Shown: piece after piece, positions 15,694 to 21,685 of the stretch
How positions within the stretch are numbered: position 1 is the first letter of the stretch
How the letters are laid out: each line of letters opens with the position of its first letter
Source of the DNA: Bacteroidales bacterium
GTDB taxonomy: Bacteria > Bacteroidota > Bacteroidia > Bacteroidales > Porphyromonadaceae
Direction: 5' to 3'
DNA length: 44,471 bases
NCBI GenBank assembly: GCA_004555765.1
Contig: SFHG01000020.1
Span: 1-44,471, forward strand
Notes under the pieces: generated by a model
Seen by the model: only the letters and a program-made list of their open reading frames with translations
Told to the model about the DNA's origin: nothing
The model's database searches: none
Program-made: the position numbers and the translations under genes

Positions 15694-17682
15694 ATGGCAA
15701 AAAACCATCCGTCAGGGCTGATTGTATTGGCTCTATCGAACATGGGTGAGCGATTTGGGTACTACACCATGATCGCCATCCTAACGCTGTATATTCAGGC
15801 AAAATTCGGCCTCGGATCCGGAGCCACGAGCCAGATATACAGCATTTTCCTCGCACTTATTTACCTACTGCCCGTCCTCGGTGGCATCGTCGCCGACAAG
15901 TGGCTCGGCTACGGCAAAACCGTCCTGATGGGCATCGTGATCATGTTCGTCGGCTACGGCATCCTCGGGTTGCCTATGGGCAACGGAAACGCGGGACTCG
16001 TTTTTATGCTTCTGTCCCTCCTCATCATTTCGATAGGGACAGGCTTTTTCAAAGGGAACCTCCAGGCGCTCGTGGGACGACTCTATGACGACCCCCGTTT
16101 CTCGAAAAACAGGGACATAGCGTTCTCTATCTTCTATATGTTCATCAACATCGGTGCCTTCTTCGCACCGAGTATGGGCAACTACATCACGAACTCGTTC
16201 CTCGGCAAAGAGGGCTACGTCTACGACGCCTCCATCCCCTCCAATTACAATAAGCTCAACGACACCGTCATCACGCCGGAAGTTTTCCTGACCCGGGTGC
16301 AGACGGCAAACGCCGACAAGTGGGTTAATCTCTCCGCAGAGGAGCAGACCAAACTGGTGACCGACGAGAAGAAAAAACAGGGTGTGATGTACCCCGAAGA
16401 AGAAGCCTCTGTGCTCCTTAATCTCAAGCTCGCCGCCCTCAATCAGCTCACCAAGAACGGCAAAATCGCCGCAGACGACCCCGCAGCCGTTTCTGACGCG
16501 GACTACGCTCTGATGTCGAGCCGTCTGCCCGAAGACGCCGCCAAGCAGGAGGAAATCAAAACGCGCGTACTGGCTGCCACGCCCGACGCAAGTCTTATCC
16601 CGGAGACGGGCGAAGGAGACTTCAGCCGTAACTTCGGCAAGCACTACGTGACGACCACGCTTACGAAGTCTTACAGCACCGCTTTCTTCGTGGCCTGTAT
16701 CTCGCTCATTATCTCCACGCTCATCTTCCTCATCTTCCGTCGCACTTGGAAGTACGCTGACGTGACGGCCGCCCAAGCTGCCAAGGCCGCAACCGCCGGC
16801 GGTACCCAACTCGTCGAAATGAGCAAAGAAGAAGAGAGAAAGCGACTTCTCGCCCTCGGTCTCGTCTTCGTGGTCGTGATCTTCTTCTGGATGGCTTTCC
16901 ATCAGAATGGTCTGACGATGACGTTCTTCGCCCGAGACTATACGGTGAATAAAGTGGACGCGATGGGCTACATCCCCTTCTCGCTCTTTATGCTCCTCTC
17001 TTTCATCTGCTTTGTGTACGGTGTCCTCACTGCGCTCTTCGGCGTGCTCGGATCCAAAAAGAATCCCATCGTCGGCGGTGTCCTCGCCATCCTCGGTATC
17101 ATCGGCATCGGAGTGGGATACACCGTAGATATCAAGAGCATCGGCGAAGGACTTGTGAACATTACCCCACAGATCTTCCAACAGTTCAATCCCCTCTTTA
17201 TCATACTCCTCACACCGGTTACCGTGGGCATTTTTACCTATCTTGCCAGAAAGGGTAAAGAACCCAGCGCTCCGCGTAAAATCGGTATCGGTATGATTCT
17301 CGCGGCTCTCGGCTTCCTGGTGCTTCTCATAGGCTCCTTGAACCTCCCCGCACCCGGCACTCTTGGCGGTAACCCAAGCCACACCTTGGTGTCGCCTTAC
17401 TGGCTCATCAGTACCTATTTCGTACTCACCATTGCAGAGCTCTTCCTCAGTCCGATGGGTCTCTCCTTCGTCTCTAAGGTGGCTCCGCCCAAATACTCCG
17501 GTTTGATGCAGGGCGGTTGGCTCGCTGCGACGGCTGTCGGCAACTACCTCGTGGGCATTATGGGCTCTTTCTGGGAAAAGCTCCCGCTCTATGCGTTCTG
17601 GGGTATCCTTATTGTCTGCTGCCTCATCTCGGCTGTCTTCATTTTCTCCATTATGAAGAAACTGGAAGAAGTGGCTAAGTAA
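15694..17682 (+). CDS. POT/PTR2-family peptide transporter
   Basis: This proton-coupled oligopeptide importer of the inner membrane suits an asaccharolytic, peptide-fermenting life style. Twelve or more hydrophobic segments are seen. Family blocks include ERFGYYTM (residues 19-26), GGIVADKWLGYGKT (about 63-76), GTGFFKGNLQALVG (about 113-126; the PTR2 signature region), and near the C-terminus ELFLSPMGLSFVSKVAPPKYSGLMQGGW. Two oddities: the ExxER proton-coupling motif reads NMGER (Asn16 in place of the first Glu), and the 662-aa length exceeds the usual ~500. The excess is due to a hydrophilic insert (about residues 170-320) between the middle membrane segments. It stands alone between repeats. 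Confidence 0.9.
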   Translation: MAKNHPSGLIVLALSNMGERFGYYTMIAILTLYIQAKFGLGSGATSQIYSIFLALIYLLPVLGGIVADKWLGYGKTVLMGIVIMFVGYGILGLPMGNGNAGLVFMLLSLLIISIGTGFFKGNLQALVGRLYDDPRFSKNRDIAFSIFYMFINIGAFFAPSMGNYITNSFLGKEGYVYDASIPSNYNKLNDTVITPEVFLTRVQTANADKWVNLSAEEQTKLVTDEKKKQGVMYPEEEASVLLNLKLAALNQLTKNGKIAADDPAAVSDADYALMSSRLPEDAAKQEEIKTRVLAATPDASLIPETGEGDFSRNFGKHYVTTTLTKSYSTAFFVACISLIISTLIFLIFRRTWKYADVTAAQAAKAATAGGTQLVEMSKEEERKRLLALGLVFVVVIFFWMAFHQNGLTMTFFARDYTVNKVDAMGYIPFSLFMLLSFICFVYGVLTALFGVLGSKKNPIVGGVLAILGIIGIGVGYTVDIKSIGEGLVNITPQIFQQFNPLFIILLTPVTVGIFTYLARKGKEPSAPRKIGIGMILAALGFLVLLIGSLNLPAPGTLGGNPSHTLVSPYWLISTYFVLTIAELFLSPMGLSFVSKVAPPKYSGLMQGGWLAATAVGNYLVGIMGSFWEKLPLYAFWGILIVCCLISAVFIFSIMKKLEEVAK

Positions 17683-17718
17683 GACAGAGCCTCATACACG
17701 GAGCCTTATGGCTCTGGA

Positions 17719-17760
17719 GAAAGGGTGTGCTTGAGACTTTTCTCTCAAGTACACCCTTTC
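17719..17760 (+). terminator. Hairpin after the peptide transporter
   Basis: AAAGGGTGTGCTTGAGA (17720-17736) pairs with TCTCAAGTACACCCTTT (17743-17759) around a 6-nt loop: 17 bp with one wobble, closed by an outer G-C pair. The T-tract is weak (CCCTTTCC), so termination may be partial. A smaller GAGCC-TTAT-GGCTC hairpin precedes it at 17701-17714. Confidence 0.65.
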
Positions 17761-17869
17761 CCTATGCACCTTCCCGAAAAACTCCTTTTTGTTCCCCGGG
17801 TGAGACCTTTACACGGGGAGGTCTCAGAATGCGAAAAAACTCCATTTCCCGTGGAGACCTTTGCCTCTA

Positions 17870-17964
17870 AGGTACAGAAATCTTGGTACGTGTCCCGATT
17901 TCTTTTATGCCCGTATCTCAAAGATTTTTTGGTCCGTACCTCGAGCTCTTTTTGACCCGTACCT
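17870..17964. repeat. Dispersed palindromic repeat copy G (after the transporter, before dnaK terminator)
   Basis: AGGTACAGAAATCTTGGTACG (in two short modules at 17870-17890), CCCGTATCTCAAAG (17910-17923), TTTTTTGGTCCGTACC (17925-17940) and TTTGACCCGTACC (17951-17963) repeat the GGTAC/GACC modules. The remaining spacer 17965-18141 holds no recognised gene. A 63-codon minus frame (17918-18109) is open but unrecognised and runs into the repeat. Confidence 0.7.
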
Positions 17965-18141
17965 TATCTGTTGGCCCGCTTGGCTTGTCTCGGACGGGAC
18001 GATACGTTGTGACGCCCCAAGCCCATCCAATCCCGGTCTCCTCGCCGTCAATGATTCTTCCTAAGCCATCCTTTTTGATTGAATGCTCCATCCACTGTTC
18101 AAACATCATATACTGCTTGGCATCTCGGTGGCATAAAAGAG

Positions 18142-18179
18142 AAAGATTCCGACGAAGACTGTGCTTCGCCGGAATCTTT
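18142..18179 (-). terminator. Original dnaK terminator, now separated from dnaK by the intron
   Basis: A 16-bp stem (18142-18157 with 18164-18179; AAAGATTCCG...CGAAG arms) has its only imperfect pair as a G-U wobble when read on the minus strand and as an A-C mismatch when read on the plus strand. TTTCTCTTTT follows on the minus strand. This orientation bias indicates it evolved as the dnaK terminator. It lies just 3 nt beyond the TAA that would have been the ancestral dnaK stop (18183-18185). Confidence 0.8.
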
Positions 18180-18185
18180 TATTTA

Positions 18186-18830
18186 GTATGACGGGCATGT
18201 CATACATCTGTGGTGAAAGTCCACGCGGGGCGTAGTTGCCAACGAACCCCATAGCGACTTGCAAGTTTCGAGTGGTGACGCTCGACTTGCAAGTTTCGAG
18301 TGGTGACGCTCGGGAGAGAAGAAGCAATAGCGAAATCGTGGCCTGACGAACAGAAACATGGTACTAAGGCGCATCAAGCGGACAAGCTGGCTAAAGACAG
18401 TGAAGCTCCTAAAGGCAACCGTAACCTTGTTGCGTAAACCATGCAGGTAAACGAGGAAAGATGTATGGCTTACCCCGCGAGGCCTCGGCAGTCCGCAAGG
18501 ATAGTAACAACGAATGTCGAGGAGTCAGCAGAGGCCGAAGTAGCCGACCGCGTGACGGTCAAGGCGAAGGGCCGAATCGTGCATTGTCTCACAAGACAAT
18601 CTGTGTATTTGGAAACTGTAGTAGTCAGATGACCGAAGAGGAACTCTCTTTTCAAGACGATAGGGCGTATCCCGACAATAGAGAAGAAGTGACGATGTCC
18701 AATATGCGGAGTCCAAAAGGGACAAGATAAGCCCGAAACCGCCGTATGCCGAACGGCACGTACGGTGGTGTGGGAGGAAGGAAAACGAAAGTAGGTCAGA
18801 AAACTTACTCCGTTTTCCGACCTACCCGAT
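18186..18830 (+). mobile_element. ORF-less group II intron inserted antisense at the dnaK stop codon
   Basis: The 645-nt element starts GTATGACGGGCATGTC (compare GUGYG, the usual group II 5' end) and ends CCTACCCGAT. Domain V is at 18738-18769: a 9-bp lower helix ACCGCCGTA/TACGGTGGT with a CGC triad, a CG bulge (18759-18760) and a short upper helix. Domain VI follows: GGGAGG pairs with CCT-CCC around a single bulged A (18824, 7 nt from the 3' end, the branch-point position), with an inner GGAAAACG/CGTTTTCC stem. AGTCAGCAGAGGCCGAAGTAG-like sequence at 18522-18542 resembles the segment before the maturase in bacterial introns. No maturase/RT ORF is present; domain IV is only about 150 nt. Removing 18186-18830 joins dnaK codon CAG directly to TAA, which independently fixes both boundaries. 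Confidence 0.88.
18255..18310 (+). repeat. Perfect 28-bp tandem duplication inside the intron (domain I)
   Basis: Positions 18255-18282 and 18283-18310 are identical 28-nt units beginning CGACTTGCAAG and ending GTGACGCT. Such a duplication in domain I would add an extra helix-sized segment to the ribozyme and may be recent, since the copies have not diverged. Confidence 0.95.
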
Positions 18831-20708
18831 CTGAGAACCGGCGTTCGTACTGCCGGCATTTCCGCCGAATCCTGCTTCGGAGCCGGGGTTACCTGCACCT
18901 TGGGCGCCTGCCTGGCTGTACATCGCTTCGGACATAGCTTGGGCAATCTTATTGAGATTTTCCATAGCGGTGTCAATGGTGGGGATGTCCTGAGCCTTGT
19001 GGGCCTCTTTGAGCTTGGCGAGGGCAGCTTCGAGTTCGCTCTTCTTGTCTGTGGGGATCTTGTCTCCGAGGTCTTTCAGCTGCTTTTCGGTCTGGAAAAT
19101 GACGCTGTCGGCCTGGTTGATTTTGTCGATGCGTTCGCGCTCTTTCTTGTCGGCTTCGGCGTTCGCTTCAGCTTCTGCCTTCATTCTTTGGATTTCCTGG
19201 TCGGAAAGTCCGCTGGAGGCTTCGATACGGATTTTCTGTTCCTTGCCGGTGCCTTTGTCTTTTGCGGAGACGTTTACGATACCGTTGGCGTCGATGTCAA
19301 AAGTGACTTCGATCTGAGGCACGCCACGCTGTGCGGGGGGTATGCCGTCGAGGTTGAATTTGCCGAGTGTCTTATTGTCTCGTGCCATCGAGCGTTCGCC
19401 TTGGAGTACGTGAATTTCCACGGACGGCTGGTTGTCTGCTGCGGTCGTGAAGATCTGACTCTTTTTCGTCGGGATCGTGGTGTTGGCATCGATCAACTTG
19501 GTCATCACGCCTCCCATTGTCTCGATACCGAGGGAGAGCGGGGTCACGTCCAGAAGGAGGATGTCTTTGACGTCACCGCTGAGTACACCCCCTTGAATTG
19601 CCGCTCCAAGAGCCACGACTTCATCGGGATTCACGCCCTTGGAGGGTTGTTTGCCAAAAAGGTTTGCCACGAGTTCTTGGACTGCGGGGATACGGGTGGA
19701 TCCACCCACGAGGATGACTTCGTCCACTTCGCTTGCCGAGATGCCTGCGTCCTTGAGGGCTTGTGCCACAGGAGCCTTGCAGGCTTGGATGTACTTGTCT
19801 GCAAGTTGCTCGAACTTGGCTCTCGTCAGCGTCTTGACGAGGTGCTTGGGGATGCCGCCTACGGGCATAATATACGGAAGGTTTATCTCCGTGGATGTGG
19901 TGCTGGAGAGTTCGATCTTTGCCTTTTCTGCGGCTTCTTTCAGTCTCTGGAGCGCCATCGCGTCCTGACGGAGGTCTACCCCTTCTTCGCTTTGGAATTC
20001 GTCCGCGAGCCAATTGATGATCGAGCGGTCGAAGTCGTCACCACCGAGGTGTGTGTCCCCATTGGTACTCTTCACTTCAAAGACTCCGTCCCCAAGTTCG
20101 AGGATGGAGATATCGAATGTACCGCCACCGAGGTCGAAGACGGCAATCTTCATATCCTTATTGCTCTTGTCGAGGCCGTACGCGAGAGCCGCTGCCGTCG
20201 GTTCGTTCACGATACGCTTCACGGTAAGACCTGCGATTTCGCCTGCTTCCTTAGTCGCTTGGCGCTGTGCATCGGAGAAATAAGCCGGTACGGTAATCAC
20301 TGCCTCCGTCACGCTTTCGCCCAAATAGTCTTCCGCAGTCTGCTTCATTTTCTGAAGAATCATTGCAGAAATTTCCTGCGGAGAATACTGACGTCCGGAG
20401 ATTTCGACGCGGGCAGTGCCGTTTTCGCCATTCACCACCTTGTAAGGCAGGTGCTCTGCTTCCCCGGCGATTTCGCTGTATTTTTCGCCCATCAGTCGTT
20501 TGATGGAGTAAATCGTGTTTGTGGGGTTCGTGATGGCCTGACGCTTTGCCGGGTCGCCCACTTTTCTTTCTCCTCCTTCGACGAATGCCACCACGCTCGG
20601 GGTGGTGCGCTTTCCTTCGCTATTGGTAATGACCACCGGTTCGTTGCCTTCGAGGACAGCAACGCAGGAGTTGGTCGTTCCCAAGTCTATGCCTATTATC
20701 TTTCCCAT
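18822..20708 (-). CDS. dnaK: Chaperone DnaK (Hsp70), C-terminus altered by intron insertion
   Basis: This is the 628-aa ATP-dependent chaperone. The nucleotide-binding domain shows GIDLGTTNSCVAVLEG (5-20), FDLGGGTFDISI (about 195-206) and ILVGGSTRIPAVQ (about 335-347). The substrate-binding domain starts after DVTPLSLGIETMGG, and the helical lid follows. The last two codons (ATC GGG) and stop TAG (18822-18824) come from the 3' end of the group II intron; without the intron the protein would end ...NAGSQ at TAA. Even then the C-terminus would be a Gly/Asn/Ala/Ser-rich tail lacking the acidic EEVD/EEVK-type end of most DnaKs. The intron is antisense, so it cannot splice from dnaK mRNA. No grpE or dnaJ is adjacent. 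Confidence 0.97.
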   Translation of the reverse strand: MGKIIGIDLGTTNSCVAVLEGNEPVVITNSEGKRTTPSVVAFVEGGERKVGDPAKRQAITNPTNTIYSIKRLMGEKYSEIAGEAEHLPYKVVNGENGTARVEISGRQYSPQEISAMILQKMKQTAEDYLGESVTEAVITVPAYFSDAQRQATKEAGEIAGLTVKRIVNEPTAAALAYGLDKSNKDMKIAVFDLGGGTFDISILELGDGVFEVKSTNGDTHLGGDDFDRSIINWLADEFQSEEGVDLRQDAMALQRLKEAAEKAKIELSSTTSTEINLPYIMPVGGIPKHLVKTLTRAKFEQLADKYIQACKAPVAQALKDAGISASEVDEVILVGGSTRIPAVQELVANLFGKQPSKGVNPDEVVALGAAIQGGVLSGDVKDILLLDVTPLSLGIETMGGVMTKLIDANTTIPTKKSQIFTTAADNQPSVEIHVLQGERSMARDNKTLGKFNLDGIPPAQRGVPQIEVTFDIDANGIVNVSAKDKGTGKEQKIRIEASSGLSDQEIQRMKAEAEANAEADKKERERIDKINQADSVIFQTEKQLKDLGDKIPTDKKSELEAALAKLKEAHKAQDIPTIDTAMENLNKIAQAMSEAMYSQAGAQGAGNPGSEAGFGGNAGSTNAGSQIG

Positions 20709-20856
20709 TTGTAATGTGTATGATAGTTATGTGTTATTGTTTCTTGAGTGAATGCTCTATTACCCACTCTGCAAAGGGTGTGCCAAAAGGGCGGTATCCG
20801 ATCTCCGGAAAAGACAGACACGACAGAGGTGACGTGCTCTGTCAGTACGAATCGGA

Positions 20857-20908
20857 CAAAAAGGGAGAGACTCTCCCGTGACCCTCTGTGGTCAAAGGAA
20901 AGTCTCTC
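20857..20908 (-). terminator. Intrinsic terminator of the candidate RNA upstream of dnaK
   Basis: On the minus strand GAGAGACT (plus 20901-20908) pairs with AGTCTCTC (plus 20865-20872), enclosing an inner TGACC/GGTCA hairpin, and CCCTTTTT follows. A shorter alternative is GGGAGA-GTC-TCTCCC. It lies about 150 nt before the dnaK start. Confidence 0.7.
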
Positions 20909-21130
20909 GTATAAGATCGCGCCGGGGAAAAGTGACAAAACTCCGATTATAAGGATTTGAGGCTGAAGCTCGCTTTGAAGTCCCCCGAGCGGGTCTCCCG
21001 CTTACGACCAATCCGAAGAGTGGTTATCGAGGCCGGTCATTACAGGCTTCAAGTAATCTCGGTTTTGTAATATGTTTGATGAGTTTCCCATTTGCCCGAC
21101 GCGAATGTCGTTTCTCACCCGTTTTTCTTC
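20857..21130 (-). ncRNA. Candidate structured small RNA upstream of dnaK
   Basis: The 977-nt space between dnaK and the lipoprotein cluster holds a minus-strand unit with a good promoter (21137-21168) and an intrinsic terminator (20857-20908). Between them is a compact foldable region. ACAAAAC (minus; plus 21062-21068) pairs with GTTTTGT (plus 20935-20941), continued after a 3x3 internal loop by GATTA/TAATC, then TGAAGC/GCTTCA. Inside is GCGGG-AGA-CCCGC. No ORF fits. The layout (long closing stem, internal bubble, small hairpin) resembles 6S-type RNAs, but no signature identifies it. RNase P, tmRNA and SRP RNA motifs were looked for and not found. It could instead be a long dnaK leader with an attenuator. 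Confidence 0.4.
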
Positions 21131-21136
21131 GTAACA

Positions 21137-21168
21137 CAAAGTTAATCATTCCTGCCCAAACTTCCAAA
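21137..21168 (-). promoter_or_regulatory. Promoter (TTTG-N20-TAACTTTG) reading toward dnaK
   Basis: On the minus strand a -33 TTTG (plus 21165-21168) and a -7 TAACTTTG (plus 21137-21144) are 20 nt apart, matching the Bacteroidetes consensus in both sequence and spacing. Transcription would start near 21130, over 400 nt from the dnaK ATG. That suggests a separate RNA or a long leader. Confidence 0.65.
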
Positions 21169-21195
21169 TCTCCTCCGGCGTCTCATAGAGTAGGG

Positions 21196-21294
21196 CGATT
21201 GGGTAGGGTACGGGCTTGGCGTGCTTTTTCGGTCTGTACCGGGAGAGAAAAAGATACAGGCCGAAAAAGAATCCTCGCCCTGTATCTCTTTTCC
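21196..21294. repeat. Dispersed palindromic repeat copy C
   Basis: GGGTACGGGC (21205-21214), TTTCGGTCTGTACCGGG (21227-21243), AAAAGATACAGGCCGAAAAAG (split modules at 21249-21269) and CGCCCTGTATCTCTTTT (21276-21292) lie between divergent genes. GATACAGGCCGA pairs with TCGCCCTGTATC into a hairpin with A-tract on one side and T-tract on the other. Translations of this copy and copy B look alike in short frames, which shows their relatedness. Confidence 0.8.
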
Positions 21295-21448
21295 TGCTGA
21301 TTTCGAGCGCTTTTGGAGAAGCCGCTAAGCTTGTGGAAGGATCCACCGGAGGGTATTCGAAGGACTCTGAAGAGTGATTTTTGATTTTAGAAATAACTTT
21401 TTTATTGATGTTGCGGTTAAAATGCACCGATTTTTCTATAATTTTTTC

Positions 21449-21456
21449 TATGTTTG
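21449..21456 (+). promoter_or_regulatory. Possible -7 element of the lipoprotein/subtilase cluster
   Basis: TATGTTTG fits TAnnTTTG and sits in a strikingly AT-rich stretch (21360-21460), unlike the surrounding DNA. It would give a leader of about 220 nt before the ATG at 21686. No TTTG at -33 is clear. Confidence 0.4.
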
Positions 21457-21685
21457 TTGCGTGTCGAAATTGAAATGCCCACACAGGGAGGCCCGTTACC
21501 AGTGACAGCAGAACCACATAAGTCTCTCTATGCGCCGGAGTAACTCCCCCGGTGACGACGCGAGAAGAGACCAAGAAGGGTCTGACAGAGTCTCTACTAC
21601 TCGGGAAATTCCTGTGGGTGGCACCAACATTTCGGACGAAGTCAAAACTAACCTTTTTATAAAACAACAAGCAGACTAAAAGAGT

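Noticed and set aside
15865..17382. 505-codon minus-strand open frame opposite the peptide transporter
   Set aside because: His/Glu/Asp-rich antisense translation of membrane segments; no start signal or known domain.
17918..18109. 63-codon minus-strand frame beginning MMFEQWMEHSIKKDG
   Set aside because: The first ~50 residues look protein-like, so a gene remnant is possible, but it lies behind the dnaK terminator, has no ribosome-binding site, ends inside repeat copy G and matches nothing I recognise.
18142..18179. Hairpin before the intron as a plus-strand terminator targeted by a class C intron
   Set aside because: It can terminate in both directions, but its wobble pair favours the minus strand and the CAG-TAA junction explains it as the dnaK terminator. 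Domain V and VI features alone are not enough to assign class C.
18441..18976. Short open frames within the intron that might encode a maturase fragment
   Set aside because: No reverse-transcriptase or maturase motif (such as YADD) is present in any frame; domain IV is too short.
18900..20714. 604-codon plus-strand open frame opposite dnaK
   Set aside because: It is the antisense shadow of a highly conserved gene; codon structure and composition follow dnaK and no domain is recognisable.
21146..21670. 174-codon minus-strand frame upstream of the lipoprotein cluster
   Set aside because: It runs through repeat copy C, the AT-rich leader and a promoter; its translation of the repeat resembles that of copy B, so it reflects repeat DNA rather than a gene.
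20709..21685. RNase P RNA, tmRNA or SRP RNA in the long dnaK upstream spacer
   Set aside because: The conserved signatures of these RNAs (for example GAGGAAAGTCC or the GGAAGGAAGC-type SRP loop) are absent on both strands.
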